Below, piece by piece: positions 9,501-17,362 of a stretch of 64,000 bases of DNA. Numbering within the stretch: position 1 is the first letter of the stretch; every line of letters begins with the position of its first letter. The DNA comes from Niabella ginsenosidivorans (GTDB taxonomy: Bacteria > Bacteroidota > Bacteroidia > Chitinophagales > Chitinophagaceae): assembly GCF_001654455.1 (NCBI RefSeq), contig NZ_CP015772.1, forward strand, positions 5,563,735 to 5,627,734, given 5' to 3'. The translations under genes and the position numbers were made by a program. The notes below the pieces were generated by a model that ran no database searches, was not told the origin of the DNA, and saw only the letters and a list, made by a program, of their open reading frames with translations.

Positions 9501-9807
9501 TTATATAGGTACCGTGGGGTCTATAGGGCCATATGCCGCCAAGGTAACACAGGCTGCTGACAGGTATATTCAAAACGGGGCCTACCTGCGGTTAAAAAAT
9601 CTTACACTATCCTATAACATCCCGGGTAATACGGTTTCAAAAATCGGACTTAAAAATGTAACTATTTATGGCGCCGGAGAGAACCTGCTTACGTTCACTA
9701 AGATGGCAAAAATGTTTGATCCCGAAACCGTTTTTGTCTTTAACGAAGGAGGAAAGAACTATGCGCTTACGCAAACCTTTTCCATCGGGCTGAATGTTTC
9801 ATTTTAA
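6568..9807 (+). CDS. susC: SusC/RagA-type TonB-dependent outer-membrane transporter, PUL 1
   Basis: The protein has 1079 residues with a signal peptide (1-25, ending TAAQ). A carboxypeptidase-regulatory-like domain spans about 32-115 and the plug about 125-245. The plug carries the SusC signature NEVVVVGYGTQKKINLTGAV and ISVLKDAAASSIYGARAAYG. A long 22-strand barrel ends in FSIGLNVSF, with a terminal aromatic residue as required for barrel assembly. With SusD it would import oligosaccharides across the outer membrane, driven by TonB. It has no N-terminal STN signalling domain although an ECF sigma and FecR pair lies directly upstream; the SusC of PUL 2 does have one. SusD follows after 24 bp. 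Confidence 0.95.
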   Translation: MKMRKRRLMLVVPLLLLSFPLLTAAQIKPGGINGKVITEQGDPLNGVTVTLINQTNREGRFAVSDENGNFSFANVTYNQKYTLVFEYVGYQADSVTQFSVRNESENNAIVMRLKPSDAKSALNEVVVVGYGTQKKINLTGAVSVVDGEALANRPVVNATQSLQGLVPGLNVSVNNKGGTPGTSYNLNIRGQGNLSSSDNPYVLVDGMEMSLSDVNPNDIESISVLKDAAASSIYGARAAYGVILVTTKKGSKNKMSFNYNGNVGVTHPAKLPDMVNSYEFAKFFNAGWKNVTGNVEYSDEKLALLEQFVKDPTGMNQWPEQTTNWFLVENSPLGVGNTNNFKLQYKDLALKQDHNLSATGGNDKQQYYVSGGYYDEDGLLHYADINYKRYNLNARLTSQLASWLKLNLNTKYSNDKSTTPFGDNAVNESMFFHNLARMRPTNSPYDLNGHFTELSQIPYLQSGSVNNNQNNNLGILSGFEIQPLKNWKIFVDYNYRLNNNNNEQAAIPATIYGLDGTTRYEARQELAVPLGGSYYRSMTKSIYNSINIYSNYNLNIANTHHFTFMAGGQQDNLKYSNLWSKATDLLNFSNPGLGTTSGQRTTDESRNGWATLGFFGRINYDYKGKYLFEGNARYDGSSRFSPDNRWGFFPSVSVGYNISKEQFMSSTRNWLNMLKLRGSYGFLGNQAGAALYTFAQTMSTQPQGSWFFQNGREMIINAPGTFNPDVTWEKIESADIAIDFGMLNNRLTGSFDVYQRTTRDMLGPTAKLADMFGASAPQANNATMRNRGWELSINYNNKINNNLSYSVGGMLSDYTAQVLSYQNPTLNDPAGTWYPGKKVGEIWGYKTGGLIQTQQEADEYNKLDRSYLSGQNWIPGDVKYLDLNNDNKINRGSNKIGDMGDLSVIGNSTPRYQYALSGSLTWKHLSLSMLWQGVGKRDYNPAGSVYFWGAGAKAQVTVFQEHLDYWTPDNPNAYYPNPYIGTVGSIGPYAAKVTQAADRYIQNGAYLRLKNLTLSYNIPGNTVSKIGLKNVTIYGAGENLLTFTKMAKMFDPETVFVFNEGGKNYALTQTFSIGLNVSF

Positions 9808-9831
9808 CAAGGATCAAAATCGCAATCAACA

Positions 9832-11682
9832 ATGAAGAATTTAAACAGACCTTTTATTATAGCAATACTTTTTGCAACTGTTGCAGGATGTGTTAAGAAT
9901 CTGGATCTCACTCCGCAGGGGCAGCTTACAACAGCCAATCCATTAGGTTCGGTTCCGGAGCTGCAGAAGTATATGAACCAGTTTTATGAAGGCACATTTG
10001 AAGTGCAGCCGGGAGGATTGGCAGGCACCGGCATTGCATATGACGATCAAAACAGCGACAACCTGGTTGCAGCGGCGCCTCCTGCATTGATCAATGGCAC
10101 AAGAGCGCTCAGCGACGCTGCAGCGCTTAGCGAATACACAAAAATAAGGGGCGTAAATTTCGTGTTTGAAAATATAGGAAACTGTAAGGGTACACAGGCC
10201 GACATCAACCATTACCTGGGAGAAGCTTATTTTTTCAGAGCCTATTACTACTTCAGCATGCTGCGTAAATACGGAGGTGTCACCTGGGTGAACGAGGTGC
10301 TGCCGCCGGATAATGAGGTAATGAAAAAGGCAAGGGGCCCCCGTACCCTGATCACTGACTCGATTCTCTCGGACCTGGACAGAGCAGCATTGTTATTAAA
10401 AACCCAGAGCACAAATGGCACCATGCGCATTCACAAGGACTATGCACTGGCATTCAAATCGCGGGTAGCCTTATTTGAAGGAACCTGGGAAAAATACCAT
10501 AAAGCTAAAGGAACGCCTTTTTTTACAGCCGGCATTTCCGATGCAAAGATTACCAATTACCTGGAGCAGGCGCGCGATGCCGCCAAAGCGGTGATCAGTT
10601 CATCAAGATGGAGCATTTTCAATACCGGGCAACCGCTTTCTGACTATCAGACGATGTTCATTACACAGGATCTGACCGCTAATAAAGAAGTATTGTTTTA
10701 TAAAAAGTATGACATTACGGTTACACCCTCCGTTGGGCACAGCATTACACGCTACCTGAATACAGGAGGAGGCAATATCGGTTTATCGTTGTCATTGGTG
10801 GATGATTATCTTACCAGGGACGGGAACATCTTTTCAGGAGCAGCACGTGAGAATGCACAGAAAGTGTATGGCGCTGAACTGGACCCGGCTATCCGTGACC
10901 CACGCCTGAGCCAGACAGTGGCCCGGCCCGGAACACGCCTGCGCCCTTTAACGGCCGCCAATATTTATATGCCGCCCTTCAGCCCGGTTATTACACAAAC
11001 AAGCCCTTCCGTGTTATGGGCAAATCCCTCCGGGTTTTCAATGCTTAAGTATGTAGAGGTGGACTGTCCTATACCAACCGTTGACGGAGAGTTTATGAGC
11101 CAGGCTCCTGCCATACAAATGCGCTATGCAGAAGTATTATTAAATTATGCAGAAGCCCTTGCCGAATTACAGGGCGCCAATGCGCAGCAGGAAATAGCAA
11201 CGGTATTGCAGCCATTAAGAGCCCGTGCCGGAATGCCTGCTATCGACTTTTCGAGGGAGTATAACACAGATCCTGCCTATCCTTTTAGTAAGTTGTCAGC
11301 TACCATACAGGTGGTGCGCAGGGAACGCAGGATTGAGTTTGCCGCAGAAGGTATGCGCATGTTCGATATCTTCAGATGGGCTGCTGCAGATGATTTATTG
11401 GCAGGGAAACGCCCCCTGGGCACATTATTTATCGGGAGTAATATGGCAGCCGCCAATGTGAAGGGAGGATACTTTGGAGGAAACCTGGTGTATGACCAAT
11501 CAACCGGGAACAACCTGTACCTGACCGGTAGCCCGGGCGAAGCAAAACGCTATATGGATCCTTATAGGAATGTTTGCCCAAACGGGCTGGGGTTCAAATC
11601 TTCCAGGGATTATTTAAGCCCCATTAATCAGGATCAGCTTTCGCTTACCGGCGGCAAATGGGAACAAAATCCGGGATGGTAA
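9832..11682 (+). CDS. susD: SusD/RagB-type glycan-binding lipoprotein, PUL 1
   Basis: This 616-residue lipoprotein has a signal peptide with lipobox VAGC (acylated Cys20) followed by KNLDLTPQGQL, typical of SusD. The helical TPR core includes LGEAYFFRAYYYFSMLRKYGGV and, near the C-terminus, RYAEVLLNYAEALAEL and RRERRIEFAAEGMRMFDIFR, both SusD family hallmarks. It would form the lid of the SusC barrel and bind the glycan at the cell surface. It is longer than most SusD proteins (about 500-560), the extra length lying in the central and C-terminal loops. Confidence 0.95.
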   Translation: MKNLNRPFIIAILFATVAGCVKNLDLTPQGQLTTANPLGSVPELQKYMNQFYEGTFEVQPGGLAGTGIAYDDQNSDNLVAAAPPALINGTRALSDAAALSEYTKIRGVNFVFENIGNCKGTQADINHYLGEAYFFRAYYYFSMLRKYGGVTWVNEVLPPDNEVMKKARGPRTLITDSILSDLDRAALLLKTQSTNGTMRIHKDYALAFKSRVALFEGTWEKYHKAKGTPFFTAGISDAKITNYLEQARDAAKAVISSSRWSIFNTGQPLSDYQTMFITQDLTANKEVLFYKKYDITVTPSVGHSITRYLNTGGGNIGLSLSLVDDYLTRDGNIFSGAARENAQKVYGAELDPAIRDPRLSQTVARPGTRLRPLTAANIYMPPFSPVITQTSPSVLWANPSGFSMLKYVEVDCPIPTVDGEFMSQAPAIQMRYAEVLLNYAEALAELQGANAQQEIATVLQPLRARAGMPAIDFSREYNTDPAYPFSKLSATIQVVRRERRIEFAAEGMRMFDIFRWAAADDLLAGKRPLGTLFIGSNMAAANVKGGYFGGNLVYDQSTGNNLYLTGSPGEAKRYMDPYRNVCPNGLGFKSSRDYLSPINQDQLSLTGGKWEQNPGW

Positions 11683-11716
11683 CAGACATTTATTATACAA
11701 ACTGAAAAAAAGAATA

Positions 11717-12088
11717 ATGAAAAAGATATATAGCCTGTTCTTTACCTTAGCAATCGTGCTCAGTTTTTTCGCTTGTAAAAAAGACAAAAATATCAACTAC
11801 AAACCCGTGGCATCACCTTTCAGCGCACAGTTGGAAACAACGGAAAGCGTTGCCGCTGATGGTGCAACCGTCAACGTAATTATAAAGGCCGGAACAGATG
11901 GCTGGTGGGTACAGATTCCGTCCTCCGCACCCTGGTGCACTACTACCAGGCCTTATGGAAGCGGAGATTTTACGCTGCCGGTTAAAATTGCCGCCAATAC
12001 TTCCGGCGCTGAAAGAGCGGTGGACGTTATTTTAAACCCAACGTTCCAATTGCCGCCTGTTACGGTTACGATTCATCAGGCGAAATAA
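11717..12088 (+). CDS. Small surface lipoprotein with a BACON-like domain
   Basis: The 123-residue protein begins with a signal peptide ending in SFFAC (Cys20), followed by KKDKN, so it is a lipoprotein. Residues about 40-120 match the BACON pattern: a TVNVIIKAGTDGWWVQIP strand, WCT, GSGDFTLPVKI, then an N-T-S-G-AERAVDV turn and a final VTVTIHQ strand. BACON domains are beta-sandwich spacers or carbohydrate/mucin-binding modules on PUL proteins. The position straight after susD corresponds to SusE/SusF-like surface glycan-binding proteins, so a glycan-binding role is likely but inferred. Confidence 0.75.
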   Translation: MKKIYSLFFTLAIVLSFFACKKDKNINYKPVASPFSAQLETTESVAADGATVNVIIKAGTDGWWVQIPSSAPWCTTTRPYGSGDFTLPVKIAANTSGAERAVDVILNPTFQLPPVTVTIHQAK

Positions 12089-12148
12089 TAAAAAGAAATC
12101 TTTTGCAGGATCAACAACTTGCTGCATCCTGCATTAATTCTTAAAAAA

Positions 12149-13690
12149 ATGATAATCATGTACAGAAAATTCCTGGCAATCCTGTTTATGACAATCTGCG
12201 CATTTACAAATGCATTTGCGCAGCAACCCAATATCGTAGTGATCATATCGGACGATCATGCGTTCCAAACCATCAGTGCCTATGGCAGTAAGTTTACAAA
12301 AACGCCCAATATTGATCGCCTGGCTAATGAAGGGGCATTGTTTACAAAGGCCTATGTAACAAACTCCATCTGCGGCCCTGCACGGGCAACTTTTTTAACC
12401 GGCAGATACAGCCACGTTAATGGATTCAGGGACAATGAGAACTCCAATTTCAATTTTAACCAGGATATTTTTGTAAAAGATCTTCAGAAGGCGGGCTATC
12501 AAACTGCCTGGATCGGCAAAATGCACCTGGGAAACAATACCCCGCAAGGGTTGGATTATTATAATATACTACCGGGTCAGGGGCAGTATTATAATCCGGA
12601 TTTTATTGAAAGCGGTAACGTGCGGAAGCATTATACCGGTTATGTTTCCAACATCATTACAGATCTTTCCGAACAATGGCTGGATAAAAGGGATCGCTCA
12701 AAACCCTTCTGCCTGGTTATTGGTCACAAAGCCACACACAGGACCTGGATGCCGGATCTGCCGGATCTGGACAGGTTTGAGGACAAAACCTTTCCGTTGC
12801 CCAAGGACTTTTTTGATAGCTATGCAACGCGTAAAGCTGCACAGGTGCAGGATATGACCATTGCCAAAACGATGATCATGGGGTACGACCTGAAAATGTT
12901 TGATAGTGAAGCAAAGGCTGAAAAGGAAGGCTCCATTGCGCGTATGACGCCGGAACAACGTAAAGTGTTCCTGGAGCATTATAATAAGATCTATGCCGGA
13001 TTAAAGGCCCGCCCGCTTACGGGTAAAGCACTTACCGAGTGGAAGTATCAACGCTACATGCGCGACTATCTGGCCACTGCGGCATCCCTTGACCGGAATA
13101 TTGGACGCGTACTGGATTATCTGGACAAAAACGATCTTGAAAAAAATACGATTGTCATTTATTTATCTGATCAGGGCTTTTACATGGGGGAACATGGATG
13201 GTTTGATAAACGGTTTATGTACGAGGAGTCCTTCCGTACGCCGATGGTGATGCGCTATCCGGGGGTTATCAAGCCCGGTACCCGGATCAATGATTTCATC
13301 ATGAACCTGGACCTTGCGCCCACCTTACTGGATGCGGGCAGGGCTGTTATTCCTGCCGATATGCAGGGGCAATCGTTCCTGCCGTTGCTCCGCCATCAAA
13401 ACTATCAATCGCGGAACGCCATGTATTATCATTATTATGAGAACGGGGAGCATTCCGTATCACCCCATTTTGGCATTAAAACCAGACGTTACAAGCTGAT
13501 CCGTTTTTACAAGCGTGTGGAGAGCTGGGAATTATTTGACCTGGAAAAAGATCCCCGGGAATTGAACAACATTTACCACACAGCCCGCGGACAAAAGCTC
13601 AGTAAGGGTTTAAAAGAGCAGTTGGCCGCGCTGATTAAAAAATACAGGGACAATGAGGCTCAAATTATTTTTGATACGACAATAAACTAG
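12149..13690 (+). CDS. Exported Cys-type sulfatase, N-acetylglucosamine-6-sulfatase-like
   Basis: This S1-family sulfatase has a signal peptide ending AFAQ. Metal ligands DD are at about residues 35-36. The modification motif is C-G-P-A-R with Cys75, which must become formylglycine; position 4 is Ala rather than the usual Ser. The C-terminal half carries SDQGFYMGEHGWFDKRFMYE, typical of the S1_11-like group that includes GlcNAc-6-O-sulfatases. The subfamily call is from memory. The frame extends to a TTG at 12119, but ATG 12149 (or 12158) gives the proper signal peptide. It is paralogous to the sulfatase at 49502. The GH20 gene lies 126 bp downstream, which fits desulfation before hexosamine release. 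Confidence 0.92.
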   Translation: MIIMYRKFLAILFMTICAFTNAFAQQPNIVVIISDDHAFQTISAYGSKFTKTPNIDRLANEGALFTKAYVTNSICGPARATFLTGRYSHVNGFRDNENSNFNFNQDIFVKDLQKAGYQTAWIGKMHLGNNTPQGLDYYNILPGQGQYYNPDFIESGNVRKHYTGYVSNIITDLSEQWLDKRDRSKPFCLVIGHKATHRTWMPDLPDLDRFEDKTFPLPKDFFDSYATRKAAQVQDMTIAKTMIMGYDLKMFDSEAKAEKEGSIARMTPEQRKVFLEHYNKIYAGLKARPLTGKALTEWKYQRYMRDYLATAASLDRNIGRVLDYLDKNDLEKNTIVIYLSDQGFYMGEHGWFDKRFMYEESFRTPMVMRYPGVIKPGTRINDFIMNLDLAPTLLDAGRAVIPADMQGQSFLPLLRHQNYQSRNAMYYHYYENGEHSVSPHFGIKTRRYKLIRFYKRVESWELFDLEKDPRELNNIYHTARGQKLSKGLKEQLAALIKKYRDNEAQIIFDTTIN

Positions 13691-13721
13691 TGTAGGGCAT
13701 AGCATGAATTTTCATTTGGAA

Positions 13722-13755
13722 TCTCCCATTGTTCCGTGCTTCGGAACGCTGAATT
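13722..13755 (+). repeat. Dispersed hairpin repeat, copy 1
   Basis: This copy contains TCCCATTGTTCCG, the loop TGCTT and CGGAACGCTGAAT. The arms GTTCCG (13731-13736) and CGGAAC (13742-13747) pair. A nearly identical element lies in inverse orientation at 17218-17252, about 3.5 kb away. It could serve as a weak terminator or be a REP-like element. Confidence 0.6.
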
Positions 13756-13816
13756 ACGCAGGTAAGCAAATCATTCTGCGCTTTTCTGTCAGCATTGCTC
13801 ATTAATATTCTGTTGA

Positions 13817-15472
13817 ATGAAGTATTGCCCAATTACAAGACTTGCCGGGATGCTTTTTGCGCTACTGTGCTTTCATTCTGCCCTGCCCGCACAGAACGGA
13901 ATTAAATTGATTCCCCTACCTGCAATATTGACCGCCAGGGCGGGCTCTTTTATAATTGGGAACAGTACTGCACTTGTGTACAACAGCAGGAATGCGCAAT
14001 TGAAAGCCATTGCCCGTCTTTTCCAGGATCATATTAAAGAATTATCAGGAATAGAACTGAACGCCAGTTCCGGCAGGGGTTCCGGCTCCCGGATCGTTTT
14101 TCATATTGTGCCCGGCGCTGGTTTGGGAAATGAAGGGTATACGCTAAATGTTGCTCGCGGGCAAATAGACATTACAGCGGCAACAGCCTCCGGAATATTT
14201 TATGGTGTTCAGACCCTGTTGCAAACCCTGCCCGCCATCCGCACCAATGAGCCGCTGCAGGTGCCCTGCATGTGGGTAAAAGACCGGCCACGCTTTGCCT
14301 GGCGGGGTCTTATGCTGGATGTAAGCCGTCATTTCTTTTCACCGGAAATGGTGAAACAGCTTATTGATATCATGGCATCTTTCAAAATGAATGTGCTTCA
14401 CTGGCATTTAACAGATGACCAGGGCTGGCGTATAGAAATAAAAAAGTACCCGCGGCTTACATCTGTTGGCGCATGGCGCATGGAAAAGGACGAAGCGCTC
14501 TTTTACCAAAAAGACACCGCTGCACTGAAAGGCAAACCTTCCTGTAGATATGGCGGGTATTACACCCGGGAGCAGGTGAAAGACATTATTGCTTATGCGG
14601 CATTGCGCAACATTTCCATCGTGCCGGAGATTGAAATGCCCGGTCATTCCGGGGCCGCACTGGCAGCCTATCCGGAATATTCCTGCTCCGGCACCCCGCA
14701 GCCGGTTCCCAATACCCAGCTTTCCGGAAACTTCGATTGGTTTCATTCCAACTATTGCCCCGGCAACCCGGCCACTTATACGTTCCTGCAAAATATTCTT
14801 ACCGAGGTAACTGATCTCTTCCCTTCAAAGTATATTCATATAGGGGGTGATGAGGTAAATAAAAAAGACTGGAAGACCTGTCCCCGTTGCCAGGCGCTTA
14901 TGCAAAAAGAACAGCTGAAAACGGAAGAAGCATTGCAAAGTTATTTCATCCGGCGTATGGAGCAGTTCATCCGCTCCAGGGGCAAAAGATTAATTGGCTG
15001 GGAAGAAATACTGGAAGGAGACAGTCTGGCTCCTGATGCCGCCGTTATGAGCTGGATCGGTGAAAAAAGAGGCATTGAAGCGGCCAGGAAACACCATGCT
15101 GTAATTATGTGCCCTGGCAACCCGCTTTATCTCAACCGGCATCAAACAGCCAATAGCCGGTATGAGGCCCATGCACCCTCCTTCTCTATTAATACATTGG
15201 AAAAGGTGTACGCATACGATCCGCTACCGGCCGTACTTTCAACCGGGGAGCAGCAATATGTGCTGGGCACCCAGGCGGTTCTGTGGACAGAGTTTATCAA
15301 ATCCGTAGATCAGGTGCAGTATATGCTTTTCCCCCGCTTATGCGCATTAGCAGAGATAGCATGGACGCCCCGGGCAAAGCAAGACTTTTGGTCGTTTAAA
15401 AAAAGATTAAAACCGAGGCTTACTGCATTTGAACAAACCGGTATCCGCTTTTTCAATAAGGAAAGATTTTAA
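13817..15472 (+). CDS. Exported GH20 beta-N-acetylhexosaminidase
   Basis: The 551-residue enzyme has a signal peptide (about 1-25, ending ALPAQ), a GH20b-type N-terminal domain (about 30-155) and the catalytic barrel. The barrel shows GLMLDVSRHFFSPEMVKQLI, the HWHLTDDQGWRIEIKKYP motif and the catalytic pair in HIGGDEVNKKDW (Asp-Glu near residues 344-345). The Asp assists the substrate N-acetyl group and the Glu is the acid. It removes terminal beta-linked GlcNAc or GalNAc from oligosaccharides. It would act after the sulfatase encoded just upstream. All catalytic residues are present and length is normal for the family. Confidence 0.95.
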   Translation: MKYCPITRLAGMLFALLCFHSALPAQNGIKLIPLPAILTARAGSFIIGNSTALVYNSRNAQLKAIARLFQDHIKELSGIELNASSGRGSGSRIVFHIVPGAGLGNEGYTLNVARGQIDITAATASGIFYGVQTLLQTLPAIRTNEPLQVPCMWVKDRPRFAWRGLMLDVSRHFFSPEMVKQLIDIMASFKMNVLHWHLTDDQGWRIEIKKYPRLTSVGAWRMEKDEALFYQKDTAALKGKPSCRYGGYYTREQVKDIIAYAALRNISIVPEIEMPGHSGAALAAYPEYSCSGTPQPVPNTQLSGNFDWFHSNYCPGNPATYTFLQNILTEVTDLFPSKYIHIGGDEVNKKDWKTCPRCQALMQKEQLKTEEALQSYFIRRMEQFIRSRGKRLIGWEEILEGDSLAPDAAVMSWIGEKRGIEAARKHHAVIMCPGNPLYLNRHQTANSRYEAHAPSFSINTLEKVYAYDPLPAVLSTGEQQYVLGTQAVLWTEFIKSVDQVQYMLFPRLCALAEIAWTPRAKQDFWSFKKRLKPRLTAFEQTGIRFFNKERF

Positions 15473-15799
15473 AACGGTAATATCATGGCCGGTTTATTTG
15501 GTGGGTGCTTGCTGCTCGTTATTGGTTCTATGCCTTCGCGGGCCACCCTTCAGTTTTCTCTGACATCCTGGTAATTCACAGAACTTCAAAAAGCCCTCGG
15601 AATCTTTCTTAATTCCGGTTCTCCTCATTTTTTTAGTAAATTGGTTTAAAAATAAATCTCTTGGAAAATAAACAGCTGTTTTCAACGTTATAATCTTGGG
15701 TTAATCATCTGTATTTGTACAGATCTGATAGGGTAAATACCGTGCTTCACGGAATACAGGAGCGCTTCCCATTGATAACTCTGATCAATTATTCGTTCT
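15473..15799. other. Non-coding gap with a GGTGG...CCACC inverted repeat
   Basis: No convincing gene is present. GGTGGGTGCT near 15501 pairs imperfectly with GGCCACCC near 15539. A 63-codon minus-strand frame here (15494-15685) has no start signal, no recognisable domain and looks like translated repeat sequence. Confidence 0.4.
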
Positions 15800-16159
15800 A
15801 TGATTAAAAAAATAATAGGCAGTGTAAGTATTATTCTCTGCTTCTATACAGGAAAGGTTCAGGCACAGGACACCTTAAGCTACTATCGCAAACAGATCGA
15901 TACACTGGATAAACAACTGGTCGATCTGCTGGGGCAGCGGATGAAGGCCGCACGCGCCATTGGCATCTATAAAATGGATCATAAGATCGGGGTCGTTCAA
16001 TCCGCCCGCTTTGAAGAAGTATTGAAGGCTGCCATTCAGCAAGGCAAGACCCGGCAGCTCTCGGAAGAATTTATAAGAGCTTTATACAACGATATTCATA
16101 AGGAAAGCATACACCAGCAGGAACTGCTGCAGGCTGAAAGAAAGCAGGCTGGAAAATAA
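15800..16159 (+). CDS. Exported AroQ-type chorismate mutase
   Basis: The 119-residue protein has a signal peptide (KIIGSVSIILCFYTGKVQAQ) and a single all-helical chorismate mutase domain. It shows YRKQIDTLDKQLVDLLGQR, RAIGIYKMDHKIGVVQ, ARFEEVL and SEEFIRALYNDIHKESIHQQ. These parallel AroQ residues Arg11, Arg28, Lys39, Arg51 and Gln88 of the E. coli enzyme. The VVQxxRFEEVL segment resembles the mutase half of Bacteroidota DAHP synthase-chorismate mutase fusions. The reaction is chorismate to prephenate. Export is unusual: no aromatic biosynthesis gene is nearby and it ends the PUL 1 gene run. Periplasmic mutases are known in some Gram-negatives, but their role is uncertain. Confidence 0.85.
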   Translation: MIKKIIGSVSIILCFYTGKVQAQDTLSYYRKQIDTLDKQLVDLLGQRMKAARAIGIYKMDHKIGVVQSARFEEVLKAAIQQGKTRQLSEEFIRALYNDIHKESIHQQELLQAERKQAGK

Positions 16160-16834
16160 CCTTCGTTCATTGTGCGATACTATTGGGTTGAACACCGGTA
16201 CAGCGTTAATAATAGTCAAACATAAAAGGGTAGCATTAGGCTGCAGTAAACAGGTTTATTGAATCCGGACCTCGGATGACAAAAATGATTGTCATAGCCT
16301 GACGAACCATGAGCAGCAATAAAAAAATCACCTCCGAGCGACGTTCAGTCGGGCAGGCCTCGTCAGGTTGCCAATGACAGATGTGTTATTGTTTTGAAAA
16401 TCAACCTTTCTTATTGTCATGCCGTTCCGATAATTCGGAATTGTTTCGGCATCTATGTATCGCTCACCCGGGCCCTGAAACAGGAGTAGGCCCTGAAATA
16501 ATCCCGATCGCTAACGAGACCAGGTGACCATAAGCGCGTTTGTCATCACCTCATCCGAACTTTCGGATGATTAGGCCCTGTCAAAAAACTGCCAATGACA
16601 GATGGAATTATGCATTGAGGACCAATGATACGTTCGTCATCCGAATGTTCGGATCCGAGCGAAGCCGGGGAGGCTCTGAAATATTGAAGTGTTCGATGAT
16701 TGAGAAATCCTTCGACTTCTTCCGCTATCGCGGAATGCGCTGCCAATGACACATTTGTAAGTAACTGATTTGTACTATTCTTTTCGCATCCACATGTATA
16801 CCTTATTTAAAGCTTCCCTGGTATTTTTTTATTT

Positions 16835-16862
16835 GTACCTTTTTGCTTGTCCAAAAAGGTAC
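16835..16862. repeat. Perfect 11-bp hairpin
   Basis: GTACCTTTTTG (16835-16845) and CAAAAAGGTAC (16852-16862) are exact reverse complements with a 6-base loop. No long T-run follows on the plus strand. Similar sequence is, from memory, widespread between Bacteroidota genes. Confidence 0.6.
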
Positions 16863-17217
16863 CCAAAAAAGACTCCCGAAATCGGTTACGGCACGATTTC
16901 GGGGAGCACTTCTATCGGCTTCAGCATATAGTGGTATGTTTCGCTGAAAGCGAAACGCTCAGCTGTTGAATTGCTATCATTAAGCTGATATAGCCCTACA
17001 TTTAGAAAACGCTTTCAATTTGAAAGAACAAATAAATACGTCATCGCATCATTGATTTGGGCCACCAATAATTTACTCAGGGTGACAGTCTACAGTCTGT
17101 TATTATTGTTCAGTAGTGGCTGACAGCACTTGTTATTTACCGTATGATGGGTGCATCTTTCCCTACCAGCCAAATGGAAGTATGCGGACGGATATAAAAA
17201 CTACTCTGTTCTGCGCT

Positions 17218-17252
17218 ATTCTGCGTTCCGATGCTTCGGAACAGTGGGAGTT
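17218..17252 (-). repeat. Dispersed hairpin repeat, copy 2 (inverted relative to copy 1)
   Basis: GTTCCGA-TGCT-TCGGAAC forms a 7-bp stem. The reverse complement aligns with the element at 13722-13755 across about 34 bases with few differences. The frame extension of the AraC gene (from 17231) runs through this hairpin, a further reason to prefer the start at 17363. Confidence 0.6.
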
Positions 17253-17327
17253 ATGAAACAACATGCCGGCAGGATGGAGCAAGGATTTGCCTGGTTGAAG
17301 TTGCTATAAAGCTCCATTCAATTAATG

Positions 17328-17335
17328 TATATTTG
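17328..17335 (+). promoter_or_regulatory. TAnnTTTG -7 box of the AraC-type gene
   Basis: TATATTTG ends 27 bp before ATG 17363. A TTG at 17301-17303 is a -33 candidate, but the 24-base spacer is longer than the usual 19-21. The box supports ATG 17363 as the start. Confidence 0.45.
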
Positions 17336-17362
17336 CCGGAAAGAGCACCGCTACGCAAAAAC

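Larger units (their letters stand above)
16160..17362. repeat. 1.2-kb non-coding region of dispersed short repeats
   Basis: GCCAATGACAGATG occurs at 16370-16383 and 16591-16604, with a variant GCCAATGACACATT at 16742-16755. Degenerate CCGAGCGA-type stretches lie between them. Frames of about 69 codons on both strands at 16540-16752 mirror each other and are rejected as genes. The region separates PUL 1 from the AraC/Fic/Tet(X) island and looks like accumulated intergenic repeat DNA. Confidence 0.65.

Noticed and set aside
9001..9573. 190-codon ORF antisense to susC
   Set aside because: Shadow frame of a strongly coding barrel region; no domain or start signal.
15494..15685. 63-codon minus-strand ORF
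   Set aside because: Low-complexity basic protein over an inverted repeat; no start signal or homology recognised.
16540..16752. ORFs of 68-69 codons on both strands
   Set aside because: They mirror each other across repeat DNA, have no domain and no ribosome-binding site.
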